A stretch of DNA of 49,617 nucleotides from assembly GCA_002422955.1 (NCBI GenBank), contig DITY01000015.1:1-49617 (forward strand). The letters are read 5' to 3'. The stretch is from Planctomycetaceae bacterium UBA6172 (GTDB lineage Bacteria; Planctomycetota; Planctomycetia; Pirellulales; Pirellulaceae). The position numbers and the translations under genes were made by a program. The notes under the pieces are model-generated. The model ran no database searches. It was not told the origin of the DNA and was given only the letters and a program-made list of their open reading frames with translations. This document shows positions 1-9,700 of this stretch, in pieces. How positions within the stretch are numbered: the first letter of the stretch is position 1; every line of letters begins with the position of its first letter.

Positions 1-448
1 AGGCACCGCAGCCGACCGGAATCCGCGTCGGGGCACCGGTCATCATGTAGTGATTGCCCGCGCCGTGGTTGCCTTGATCGTGGCGGATCGAGCGGACGAT
101 GGCGAGCGACTCGGTGACTCCGGCCAGACGGACCATCAACTCGGAGAAGTGCAACCCGGGAGTCTTGGTCGGGATGGTGCCGAACTGCCCGCGGATTTCG
201 GCCGGGGCATCGGGCTTGGGGTCGAACGTCTCGTAGTGGCTCGGTCCGCCGTCCATCCAGATCAAAATGCACGAATCGGCCTGGCGTTTAGCCTTGATCG
301 CCTCCGGGTCCGACACACCTGTGGCGGGCGAAGCCAGAACCCTGGCCTGCAACGCACCGACCAACCCGCCCCCGATCAGGCCGCTAAGCCCCAGTCGCAA
401 GCAATCGCGTCGTGAGCCGCCCTCGCAATTGATCGTCCATTTCGCCAT
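1..448 (-). CDS. DUF1501 family protein, N-terminal part (cut by window edge)
   Basis: About 149 codons are present and the rest lies beyond position 1. The start is the ATG at 448, giving a product that begins MAKWTINCEGGSRRDCLRLG. A twin-arginine-like SRRDCLRLG followed by a Gly/Leu-rich segment suggests Tat export. The core DUF1501 signature is visible: CILIWMDGGPSHYETFDPK near residues 61-80, then the PDAPAEIRGQFG block, and an HGAGNHYMMTG block near residue 130. DUF1501 proteins are distant relatives of sulfatases and alkaline phosphatases, abundant in planctomycetes and of unproven activity. The gene starts 13 nt after the stop of the upstream DUF1549/DUF1553 gene, the usual two-gene arrangement, so the pair is very likely one transcription unit acting outside the cytoplasm. 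Confidence 0.9.
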   Translation of the reverse strand, partial: MAKWTINCEGGSRRDCLRLGLSGLIGGGLVGALQARVLASPATGVSDPEAIKAKRQADSCILIWMDGGPSHYETFDPKPDAPAEIRGQFGTIPTKTPGLHFSELMVRLAGVTESLAIVRSIRHDQGNHGAGNHYMMTGAPTRIPVGCGA

Positions 449-461
449 GATCCGGCCGCTC

Positions 462-2870
462 CTAGTTTTGAATCGAGAACTCGGGTGAATTGATCACGGC
501 CCACATCAAGTCCTCGATCGCCGCACGGCGTTGATCACCGGCCGAATTGATCAAGGTCGACGCGTAGGCCAGTTCTTCGGCCGTTGGGAAGCGGGAATAG
601 GCGGCCAAGTAGATCTCCTCGGCGACCTGCTCGGCCGAAAACTCGCTCTTGGCCAACCGCGCCGCGCGACCATCTTCCTTACGAATCCGGGAATCGATCT
701 CGCGATCGTTCATCAGGTGCAACGACTGGGTCACCGTCATGTCGGGAATTCGCTCGCAAGGCGGATCTTGGTTCTCGTCCGGCCGGCCGAAGGTATCGAG
801 GAACAGCGAATCGACCCGGTGCGTCCAGACCTGGGTCGCGCGGGTTCCCGTCGGCATGCCGCCGAAGGACGACGGCGTTTCGGTGACGTCCGCGATCGCG
901 TCGAGCAAGGTCTCGGCCCGCAGCGGCTTGCGATAGTGCCGAGAATAGTTAAGGCGATCACCGACATTGGATTCGTTCGGATCCGAACTGGTCGCGTAGG
1001 CCCGGGAAGCGGTGATCGTGCGAATCAGTTGTCGCGTGTCGTAACCGGATTCCTGGAAGTGCTTTGCCAAGGCGTCGAGCAACTGCGGGTGCGTCGGCGG
1101 GTTGGTCGATCGCAAGTCATCGACCGGTTCGACCATGCCACGGCCCATCAGCGCCGCCCAAACGCGGTTGACTTGGACCTTGGCGAAGTAATCGTTTTCG
1201 GGTGACGTCATCCACTGGGCGAGCGCCTCGCGGGGGTCTTGCCCCTCGGCGACCGTCCCGCCCTCGCCGAACAGCGGCGTGGGGCTGAGCGTCTCGCCCG
1301 TGACGGGATGTTTAACCGAGCCGCTACCGGAGAAGAAGACGATTTCTTCACCCCCCGAGATCGGTGGCGACAATCCCGTCCCCTTGCGGCCGATCTGGGA
1401 AAAGTAAGCGGCGAACGAATAAAAGTCCTTCTGGCTCCACTTTTCAAACGGGTGGTGATGGCACTTGGCGCAGTCGAGCCGGATCCCCAGGAAGAGCTGG
1501 CTGATCATCGTGGCGATCTCCTCCGGGTCGCGGCGATCACGATACAGCGTCGCGACACCGTTCTGCCAAGTGCTCCCCTTGGCCGTGACCAGTCGCCGAG
1601 CGAACTCGTCGTAGGAAACCCCTTCGCGGAATTGGTCGCGGATCCAATTGTCGTAGTTCAACACCGCCTTGATGCCGACACGATAAGGATTCGGCCGCAG
1701 CAAGTCGGCCCACTGGTTCGACCAGTGATCGACATATTCGGGCCGGTCCAACAGACGATCGACCCACTGTTGGCGGTAATCGGACGACGATGCCGATTCG
1801 CTCGAACGCGACTTCGCGGCGACGTCAAGGAACTCGCGAACCTCGTCCGGGTTGGGCAAGCGGCCGATCAGATCGGTGAAAATCCGCCGCAAGAAAACTT
1901 CATCGCTCGCGGGCGCCGAGGGCTGGATGGCCAATTCCTTCAACTTGGCATCGATCTGCTCGTCGATGAAATTGTTCTGCGACAGACCGGCGAACGCGTC
2001 TTCGGCGAGCGGTTGGCTCTGCGGGATGACGACATCGGCGACGCAAATGTGATTCATGTACCGCGCCATCACGGCCGTTTCGCCCGGCAAGGTACCGGCT
2101 GTGAGCTGCCCCACGGCATCGACCGCCACGACCGTGGATTCATTGGCCATGTAGGTGGTCAGCGGCGTGACCTGGCGGGTCGACCCGTCGCTATAATGGG
2201 CCAAGACTTGCATCTGATCCTGCTGCCCTGGGCTGAGCACGAACTTATCTTGCGTCAGTTCGACCCGCTCCAGAGCCGGTTCGTTGTCGATTCGACGCAG
2301 GGCCCCCTGGCGAATCCATTCGACGAGAATCCGGTAAGGCTCGGAATCGACATCGATGCGTTTGCCGCCCCCGTGAGGCAGCACCGCCGCCGCTTTCAAC
2401 AACAACAGACTCTGGTCAGGAGCCGCCGGAAAAATCCGTCGCCCCCGTCCGCCCCGGACGACCGCATCGTGATCAAAGTCCGAATCGAACCCGAGCAGCG
2501 ACAATTGAAACCCGTTCTGGCCCCGCTGCTTGCCGTGGCAGGGGCCGGTATTGCAGCCCGTGGCCGCCAAAATCGGCTGCACGTCCAACTCGAAGCTGAG
2601 CGGTCGGTTTTCGACGGGCGCAACCAAAGCGGGCGCAGCCTCAACAACTGCTGGGGGCTCAGATACCGCCGCCTCGGGCACAGCGACCGCCGAATCGGCC
2701 GACCAAGCCGGCGTTACCAACCCGCAGGCCATCGCGACGACAATCCCACCAAGACGAAGACCGGTTGGGAGTCCGAGGCCAAATCGATCGGTCGGGAGTC
2801 TACCCCCGGGGCCGACGGCGGGATTTCCGGATAATGGACGCGAACCATCTCGGGGTGTGATCGGTTCCAT
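462..2870 (-). CDS. PSCyt1-like / Ig-like / DUF1549 / DUF1553 exported protein
   Basis: About 802 residues from the ATG at 2870; a TTG at 2879 is the alternative start. A hydrophobic segment ending in an A-x-A-like site near residue 58 looks like a signal peptide. In order: a cytochrome-like region with a CNTGPCH motif at about residue 106 (spacing CX4CH, not CXXCH), a short bacterial Ig-like segment (VDAVGQLTAGTLPGETAVMA), DUF1549 (starting NNFIDEQIDAKLKEL), a normal CAKCH motif near residue 468, and DUF1553 with VNRVWAALMGRG and NPPTHPQLLDALA. These domains are typical of planctomycetes; heme binding and a periplasmic role are inferred from motifs only. The gene leads a two-gene operon with the DUF1501 gene just downstream. 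Confidence 0.9.
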   Translation of the reverse strand: MEPITPRDGSRPLSGNPAVGPGGRLPTDRFGLGLPTGLRLGGIVVAMACGLVTPAWSADSAVAVPEAAVSEPPAVVEAAPALVAPVENRPLSFELDVQPILAATGCNTGPCHGKQRGQNGFQLSLLGFDSDFDHDAVVRGGRGRRIFPAAPDQSLLLLKAAAVLPHGGGKRIDVDSEPYRILVEWIRQGALRRIDNEPALERVELTQDKFVLSPGQQDQMQVLAHYSDGSTRQVTPLTTYMANESTVVAVDAVGQLTAGTLPGETAVMARYMNHICVADVVIPQSQPLAEDAFAGLSQNNFIDEQIDAKLKELAIQPSAPASDEVFLRRIFTDLIGRLPNPDEVREFLDVAAKSRSSESASSSDYRQQWVDRLLDRPEYVDHWSNQWADLLRPNPYRVGIKAVLNYDNWIRDQFREGVSYDEFARRLVTAKGSTWQNGVATLYRDRRDPEEIATMISQLFLGIRLDCAKCHHHPFEKWSQKDFYSFAAYFSQIGRKGTGLSPPISGGEEIVFFSGSGSVKHPVTGETLSPTPLFGEGGTVAEGQDPREALAQWMTSPENDYFAKVQVNRVWAALMGRGMVEPVDDLRSTNPPTHPQLLDALAKHFQESGYDTRQLIRTITASRAYATSSDPNESNVGDRLNYSRHYRKPLRAETLLDAIADVTETPSSFGGMPTGTRATQVWTHRVDSLFLDTFGRPDENQDPPCERIPDMTVTQSLHLMNDREIDSRIRKEDGRAARLAKSEFSAEQVAEEIYLAAYSRFPTAEELAYASTLINSAGDQRRAAIEDLMWAVINSPEFSIQN

Positions 2871-2997
2871 TTGGCTCAACGGCTAAAGGCGGGAGGCGAG
2901 CGAGGTGGGAGAGCATCAGTTTAACGGATTCGATCGCCATTTGCAGCAGAAAAAAGCCGCTGCGTTTCATTATTCGGCACCGTCCAACATCCGTTCA

Positions 2998-3645
2998 TCA
3001 GCCACTTGCCCGGTATCCGGAGGGCGTCGCCTCGGACCGGCCGCCGCGGGCGACCACGCAGACGGCGCAACCGCCACTGCACCCACCCCGCTTGGACGTC
3101 CGGCTGTCCGTGCCCGCCGGTTGCTCGACAATCCCACCCCCAGTTTCCGCATCGCTCGGATCGCCGCAGGCGACCGTGCCGCAACCGGGGCCGCAACCTT
3201 CGGCGAGCAGTTTGGCGAAGTGTCCGGTGCGGACTCGGGATTCGAATCGCTCGGCCAGACGCGCGATCAACTCTGGCTCATTCCCGTCCGGGGCCTGCAA
3301 AAAATAGAAGATCGGCGTTCCCGAATCGAACAGCTGATCGATATCCAGCAGGATCGCGCGCGCGCTAGAAGCGGCGAGCCATGTCCGGCAGTCATCGACG
3401 GCTTCGCGGCGGTTGCGTTCCAGCCGCACGGCCAGCAGTTCGTCTTGCGCGGTCATCGGACGCACGATGGTGGCGTCCGCGGCAGGTTCGGATTCTGGCA
3501 CGCATTCCGACGCGATCTCACCGATCTCCAGGCCGCGCGGCGTGCGGCAGATCACGCGACCACCCCTCGAATGGGGAAAGCCATCGACCGAACGGCAGCG
3601 GACCCAGTCGCCCAGCGGCCCGATTCGTACAAAATAAGTTCGCAT
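2998..3645 (-). CDS. PSP1-domain (RicT/YaaT-like) protein with Cys-rich C-terminus
   Basis: 215 residues from the ATG at 3645; the reading frame is open further upstream but the homologous part begins at MRTYFVRIGPLGDW. PSP1 features are GGRVICRTPRGLEIGEI near residue 27, an ERNRREAVDDCRTWL helix, and LLDIDQLFDSGTPIFYFLQA near residue 107. RicT (YaaT) of Bacillus belongs to a complex that holds iron-sulfur clusters and affects RNA maturation and development. Here the usual C-terminal block is replaced by GCGPGCGTVACGD and, about 30 residues later, GGCSGGCAVC: six Cys in two groups that could bind metal (inference). Intervening sequence is low-complexity and Gly/Ser/Thr-rich. It is transcribed away from bioB. 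No partner ric gene is present in the window. Confidence 0.75.
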   Translation of the reverse strand: MRTYFVRIGPLGDWVRCRSVDGFPHSRGGRVICRTPRGLEIGEIASECVPESEPAADATIVRPMTAQDELLAVRLERNRREAVDDCRTWLAASSARAILLDIDQLFDSGTPIFYFLQAPDGNEPELIARLAERFESRVRTGHFAKLLAEGCGPGCGTVACGDPSDAETGGGIVEQPAGTDSRTSKRGGCSGGCAVCVVARGGRSEATPSGYRASG

Positions 3646-3946
3646 CCGTCTTTCAGACTGGCCGATTCGTGTGGCAGTTCGCTCGATGGCTAAGTTTAGC
3701 AAGTTCGGCGGATTACCGATCGAGTGCGTGGGAGGCCTGCGCGAAAAATACCCCACGGCGTCAGGGATGTAATCCGAGTGTGGTCGCCGAATCGTCCTTT
3801 GCCAATAGACGTCTTGCCTTCCCGCGACCGCGCGGCCACCATCACGGGAGGTTTGCGCCACTCGCCACCCTAAGGCGGCGGGGATCGCGTCCACGCCTCG
3901 ATACGTCCGTACCGTCCCCGACTTTACCTTCGCATCCTAAGCCATC
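3646..3946. other. Intergenic region between PSP1-domain gene and bioB
   Basis: 301 bases between two divergently transcribed genes, so it should carry promoters for both. I found no convincing pair of -35/-10 boxes, no hairpin with a T-run, and no coding frame with family resemblance. The open frame that continues upstream of the PSP1 start covers most of it but has no recognisable sequence. Confidence 0.5.
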
Positions 3947-5125
3947 ATGTCCACCGCACCAACGGAATCGACCCATCCCGCCACCGCGGCCCCCGGATGG
4001 GACGCTCGCGTCGCTGGTTCCCCCCAAGCCGAACTGGCTGTCAGCGGCCACGGTCGATTCGCACGACCCGATTATCGGCAACTGGCGATCGACGTCATCG
4101 AAGGCCGCAAGTTGACCGCCGATGAAGCGCTGATGTTGCTGCGAACCCCCAACGAGGACCTGCTGGCGCTGCTGGACGCCGCCTTCCTGGTCCGACGCGA
4201 GTATTTCGGCCTGTCGGTCCAGCTCTACTTTCTGATGAACGCCAAGAGCGGGCTGTGCCCCGAGGACTGCAATTACTGCAGCCAGTCCAAAGTCTCGTCC
4301 GCGCCCGTCCCCAAATACAACATCCTGCAACGAGACAAATTGCTCGCCGCGGCGGAACTGGCCGCGCGGCGTCAGGCCAAGACGTATTGCCTCGTGATCA
4401 GCGCCCGCGGGCCGAACGAACGGGAAATGAAGGCGGTCGAGGAGATCGTGCCGGAGATCAAAGCCAAGTACGGGCTCGATATCTGCGCCTGCTTGGGTTT
4501 GCTGACCGCCGAACAGGCACGACGGCTGAAGGCTTGTGGCGTCGACCGCGTCAACCACAATCTGAACACCAGCGAAGAGTATTACGCCAAGATTTGCTCA
4601 ACCCATACCCACGCCGATCGCGTCCAGACCCTACATCACGTCCGCGACGCGGGGCTGGAACTTTGCAGTGGCGGGATTGTCGGGATGGGTGAAACCCAGG
4701 CGGATGTCGTCTCGATGGCGATGCAATTAAGGGAACTTCGCACCGAGTCGATCCCCGTCAACTTCCTCAATTCGATCGACGGCACGCCGCTGCAGAAGAC
4801 CTCGGATTTGACCCCGCAGGATTGCTTGCGGACGTTGGCGATGTTCCGCATGGTCAACCCGACCAGCGAACTGCGGATTTCGGGCGGGCGGGAACTGCAC
4901 CTGCGGACGCTGCAACCGCTGGGCTTGTACCCTGCCAACAGCGTCTTCGTCGGCGATTACCTGACGACCGAGGGCCAGCCGCCCGAAGAGGATTACCGAA
5001 TGATCCGGGACCTGGGCTTTGAAGTCACCGGTTCGGCACCGGACCCAGGGGTTTCGACTGCGTTGCCGGTGGGAACCAGTTCCTGCGGGGGTGGTGGATG
5101 CGGACAAAACAGCTGCGGGAATTAG
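3947..5125 (+). CDS. bioB: Biotin synthase BioB (radical SAM) with Cys-rich tail
   Basis: 392 residues. Catalyses insertion of sulfur into dethiobiotin, the last step of biotin synthesis, in the cytoplasm. The radical-SAM cluster motif is CPEDCNYC with Cys at 104, 108 and 111. Other BioB hallmarks are RVNHNLNTSEEYY, GGIVGMGET, PVNFLNSIDGTPL and LRISGGRELHLRTLQPLGLYPANS. The protein is longer than E. coli BioB (about 346 residues): about 50 residues of extra N-terminus and a C-terminal tail ending SCGGGGCGQNSCGN, which adds three Cys. The last 28 nt overlap the start of rtcB. No other bio genes are in the window. The ATG at 3947 is the first plausible start; no strong ribosome binding site is visible. 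Confidence 0.97.
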   Translation: MSTAPTESTHPATAAPGWDARVAGSPQAELAVSGHGRFARPDYRQLAIDVIEGRKLTADEALMLLRTPNEDLLALLDAAFLVRREYFGLSVQLYFLMNAKSGLCPEDCNYCSQSKVSSAPVPKYNILQRDKLLAAAELAARRQAKTYCLVISARGPNEREMKAVEEIVPEIKAKYGLDICACLGLLTAEQARRLKACGVDRVNHNLNTSEEYYAKICSTHTHADRVQTLHHVRDAGLELCSGGIVGMGETQADVVSMAMQLRELRTESIPVNFLNSIDGTPLQKTSDLTPQDCLRTLAMFRMVNPTSELRISGGRELHLRTLQPLGLYPANSVFVGDYLTTEGQPPEEDYRMIRDLGFEVTGSAPDPGVSTALPVGTSSCGGGGCGQNSCGN

Positions 5126-6486
5126 GCGTCCCGGACGAATGCTTCGCCGCGGCCCTGCAGGGGATCCAAGCCGCGGCCAAAGCCTCTCGCTCGCGCAGCC
5201 GCGACCTGAAGGCGCGAATCGCGGTCATCGTCGCGGATCCACAAGCCCATCTCGATGATCCCGAATTCGCCCTCCTGGCGAAATCGCTTGCCGAAGTCGG
5301 GGCCTTCGTCCCGCACCAGCCGATCAGCTATCGGACTTGGGGCAGCGATATCGACCAAGCCTCTCATGCCCAGATGCGGCAAGCCTGCGCCGTCCCCGGC
5401 GTGGTTGCGGCCGCGCTGATGCCGGACGCGCATGTCGGCTACGGCATCCCCATCGGCGGCGTGGTGGCGGTCGAGCACGCGGTGATTCCCTACGCCGTCG
5501 GCGTCGACATCGCCTGTCGCATGAAGTTGTCGGTACTCGACGCCCCGCCCGAGGCGCTCGATCGGGATCCCGATCGTTGGCAGAGCGCGATCGAGAAGGG
5601 GACCCGCTTCGGCGTCGGTTCCGTACACGAACGTCCACAAGATCACGAGGTGCTGGAGCAGGACTGGGGCGTGACCCGGATCACTCGCGAGCACCGGGAC
5701 CGGGCCTGGAAGCAACTGGGGACCTCCGGCTCGGGGAACCATTTCGTGGAGTTCGGCGTGCTGACGCTCGAGCAACCCGACGACCAACTGGGCCTCGCCG
5801 CGGGAAGCTATGTCGCGCTGCTCAGCCACAGCGGCAGTCGCGGCGTGGGCGCGGCCGTCTGCAACACCTACAGCAACATCGCCCGAGCCCGCTTGCCCAA
5901 ACGCTACGAGGAACTGGGACGACTCGCCTGGCTCGATCTCGATTCGCAGGAAGGGCAGGAATACTGGTTGGCAATGAACTTGATGGGCGACTATGCGGCG
6001 GCCAATCACGACGTCATCCACCGCTTGGTGAACCGTTTCGCCGGCACCCAGATCCTGGCGGGCGTCGAGAATCATCACAACTTCGCTTGGAAAGAAGTGC
6101 ATCAGGGCCGCGAACTGATCGTGCATCGCAAGGGCGCGACGCCGGCAGGGCAGGGGGTGCTGGGAGTGATCCCCGGCTCGATGGCCACGCCGGCCTACGT
6201 CGTCCGTGGTAAGGGCAATCCCGACAGCCTCAATTCCGCCGCCCATGGTGCCGGGCGCTGCATGAGCCGAACGGAGGCCAAGAGCCGATTCACTTGGGGT
6301 GCGGTCCAAAAAAGCCTGCTAGCCAACGGAATCCATGTCCTGTCGGCCGGCGCCGACGAGGTCCCTGGCGTCTACAAGGACATCGACCGGGTGATGAGCC
6401 AGCAGCAGGATCTCGTCACGCCGATCGCCCGCTTCGACCCCAAAATCGTCAAAATGTGCAGCGACGGCAGCAAGGCCGAAGACTGA
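5098..6486 (+). CDS. rtcB: RtcB family RNA-splicing ligase
   Basis: 462 residues. RtcB joins 2',3'-cyclic phosphate (or 3'-phosphate) RNA ends to 5'-OH ends using GTP and Mn(II), in RNA repair or tRNA splicing. Conserved elements are present in order: metal-binding D137 and C140 in GVDIACRM, GTSGSGNHFVEFG, LSHSGSRGVGA, ENHHNFAWKE, the guanylylated His343 in HRKGAT, PGSMATPAYVVRG and SAAHGAGRCMSR. The start MRTKQLRELGVP fits the usual RtcB N-terminus, so the overlap of 28 nt with bioB in a different frame is probably real and implies coupled translation. No rtcA cyclase or rtcR regulator is adjacent. Confidence 0.95.
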   Translation: MRTKQLRELGVPDECFAAALQGIQAAAKASRSRSRDLKARIAVIVADPQAHLDDPEFALLAKSLAEVGAFVPHQPISYRTWGSDIDQASHAQMRQACAVPGVVAAALMPDAHVGYGIPIGGVVAVEHAVIPYAVGVDIACRMKLSVLDAPPEALDRDPDRWQSAIEKGTRFGVGSVHERPQDHEVLEQDWGVTRITREHRDRAWKQLGTSGSGNHFVEFGVLTLEQPDDQLGLAAGSYVALLSHSGSRGVGAAVCNTYSNIARARLPKRYEELGRLAWLDLDSQEGQEYWLAMNLMGDYAAANHDVIHRLVNRFAGTQILAGVENHHNFAWKEVHQGRELIVHRKGATPAGQGVLGVIPGSMATPAYVVRGKGNPDSLNSAAHGAGRCMSRTEAKSRFTWGAVQKSLLANGIHVLSAGADEVPGVYKDIDRVMSQQQDLVTPIARFDPKIVKMCSDGSKAED

Positions 6487-6737
6487 CCCGACCGGCCCCG
6501 GCCCAGCTCGGCGAGCGGCTCTCGGGACTCGCCACCCACCCCGTCTGGGGGTTGTGGCGGCAAAATTCGTCGGCTCTCCAGCTGCAAACGAGGTAGAATG
6601 AATCGGTTTCCAAAGCTGGGCCGCCTGATGACAGGTCGATGAACGTCACGGTTCGGTATCGACCACTTTTCTGCGACTTTTCCAAACCTCTCCACGCTTG
6701 GGTCCCGGCGTTCAATCCGCCCCGGGAATGGTTCAAC

Positions 6738-9700
6738 ATGTCTCGACCTTCACTAGCGACCTGGTTGAGCTGCGCGGTCGTCGCCCTGGCTCATCCGGCC
6801 AGCGGTATCCGCCCGTTGCGAGCGCAGCAAATCGGCTTTGTCGAAACCTTCGCGTTGGCGGAGGACCGCGCGAAGGTGCTGCAAGAGTTGATCCCCGGGT
6901 CCGAGGAACACTTCTACTACCACTGCCTGCACTATCAGAACCAGGGGCAGCTCGCCGAGGCCGAGGCGATGCTGCAGCAGTGGTCCAACTCGGTGCCACC
7001 GACCGAATTGTTCCAGCAGATGCGACTCCGCCAGCGGCTGCTCGCCTACGCCACTCACCCCGCGGAGACGTTGGAATTCCTGCGCAACGAACTGCATCCC
7101 CAACTGGACCATGCTCCGCCGCAAGCGGATCGCGCCAAGGACCTGCCCACCACGCTCGACCCCGAGTTGCTGAATCGGGATCGCTTGCTCAACCAAGCGT
7201 TGGCGGCGAGTCCTAACTTAGAAAACGTCACCGATGCGGGGTTGGTCTGGCTGCTGACTCGCGAGCTGACCATCGACCAGACTCGTATCCTGTTGCAACG
7301 TCTGACCCGCGTCGATTTACCCGGGCTGTTGGGACCGATCCTCCGCGAGTTGAAAGCCCAGGACAGCCGTGGTTGGAACGCGTTTCCGATCCATGCCCAG
7401 CTGACGCTCGCCCAACGCCAAAGCCTGGCCGAATCGCTTCCGGCCCTGCTCGAGAACGACAATTTCGTGCGCCAATACCTGTGGCGATTGCACCCCGGCG
7501 ATGATGAGCCGCTCGAAAGCGGCGCGGTCAAACGGGAGCACCTGCAGCGGCTCGAAGATTTCAGCTCCACGTTGCCGCCTTCGCAAAACAGCTTGAAGGC
7601 CAGCGTGTTGCACCAACGTTTGGCCCTGGACGCGAGCCAGGAGGTTTTTGACCGCGATCGATTCGAACGCTACCTGGCACTGCCGCGTCAACGACCGCAT
7701 TACAGCGAGCGGTTTCTCGCTGCCGAGCAGCGGACGCCGCTGGTCGAACTGAATGCCGACTACTCGGCCGAAACGCGGTTGCCGCCGATTCGTGACGACC
7801 AACCTTTGATCCGCGAGTACCTGGAACACTTTTTTAGAAGCGAGGACGCGATCGATCGATTCGCCAAATGGCTCGATCGGGCCTATCTCGAACGCGTGCT
7901 GACCGAGACGAAGATTCTTCATGGCATCGGGCCGAGCGGGCCGTGGTATGCCAGGTTGACCCCCGCGGAACAGAAGGAATTGCGAGATCGCGTCGTGCTG
8001 CGATTTGCCGGCAGTTCGGCGCGGAGTTATCAACCGGCCGACAGCGTCAGCTTGACGGTGGATGTCAAGAACGTTCCCAAGTTGATCGTCCGCATCTATC
8101 AACTGAACCCCAGCAACCTGTACCGCAAGAACGGCCAACCCGTCTCGACCGACCTCGACCTCGACGGCTTGGTCGCCAACGGGGAGCGGACGCTGGAATA
8201 CTCGACGCCGGCCGATCGCCAGCATCGCGAACTGATCCCGCTGCCGGAATGCGATGGGCGAGGGGCCTGGGTGGTGGACCTATTGGGAGGGGGCCTTCGC
8301 AGCCGCGCCCTGATCATCAAGGGCCAATTGCGCTCGACCCAAGTGTTGACCGACGCCGGGCACGAGTTCCGCATTCATGACGAAGCCGGCAAGCCGGTTC
8401 CTACCGCGCATCTGGAGTTGGGGACGCGGACATTTCGTCCCGACGATCGGGGTGCGATCCTGGTCCCGTACGCCGAGGCCGAGGCGACGCTCCCGATCCT
8501 ATTGGCCGACGGCGCGATCGCCTCGGTGGAATTGTTCAGACATCGCCGCGAAAACTACTCCTTGGAACTCGCCGCGCTGGTCGACTCACAGAATCTGCTC
8601 TCCGGCTCCCAAGGCGCGCTGATCCTTCGCCCACGACTGTTCGGCAATGGTCAAGTCATGCCGATCGAGAATCTGGAGGAGGCGCAGCTGAGCGTCGTGA
8701 CGACCGACCGGGATGGCACGCGCAGCACCCAAGTCATCTCGGCACCGCCCCTGACCGCCGACTCGGAATGGCTGCACCCATTTCTCGTCCCGCAGCGGCT
8801 GAGTTCCGTGGAGGTCACGCTGACCGGCAAGGTGTTGGCGATCAGCCGCGGCGTGCGCGAGCCGGTCGCCGCGTCGCAGACGATTGCCGTTAACGGGACG
8901 GCCACTTCGACTCAGATCGTGGACTTCTACTTGATTCAGAACGTGGACGGCTATCGACTGCAGGTACGAGGCCGTAACGGCGAGCCGATCGCTCGCCTGC
9001 CCGTCAGGCTGGAGTTCTCGCTCGGGGAGTTGCAGCAGGCCACGGGCGTTTTGTTGGCGACCGACAGCAATGGACAGATCACCCTCGGTGCGCTCGACCA
9101 AGTCAGGTTTTTCGTAACGTCCGCGGCAGGGATCCCGGGGCGGGTCTTCAGGTTGCAAAGAAACATCGCCCAGTGGCCGGCCGCGATCTTCGTCCGCGAC
9201 GGCGAGTCGCTCAGCTTGCCGTGGGTTTACGGGCAGAGCCGAGGGCCCGAGGGGGTTCAGGACTGGACGTTGCTCGAAATCCGGGCGGGCCAGGTGGCCG
9301 CCGAACACAACTCGCTGGTGCGAATGACCGACGGCCGACTCGGGATCGGGCCGTTCCAGCCGGGACACTTCGTGTTGACCAACCATCGCGACAGCAGGGT
9401 GGTCGAGGTCCGCGTCGCTCGCGGGGAATCGCACGAGGGCTTCGCGATCGGACCGGCGCAAACGTTGGAGCTATCGCGCAAAAAATTGGCCGGGATCGAA
9501 AAATCGGAGATCCGAAGGGACACGCTGCGGCTGCGGGTTGTGGACGCACTCGGTTCGGCGCGAGTCCATTTCTTGGCAACCGCGTTCGTGGAAGACCCGC
9601 TGTTCGCTTCTCGCTTTCGCGTGACGCAGCCTTCGCTGTCACGTCGGCCGTTCGCCCCCGCCGTCAACTTCTACATCGACGCGTTGAAATTGGATGAGGA

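Noticed and set aside
1239..2834. Long plus-strand open frame of 531 codons
   Set aside because: Antisense to the DUF1549/DUF1553 gene; no family resemblance, Arg/Asp/Gly-rich composition typical of the opposite strand of a high-GC gene.
5122..6309. Minus-strand open frame of 395 codons
   Set aside because: Antisense to rtcB; the plus strand has the full set of RtcB motifs.
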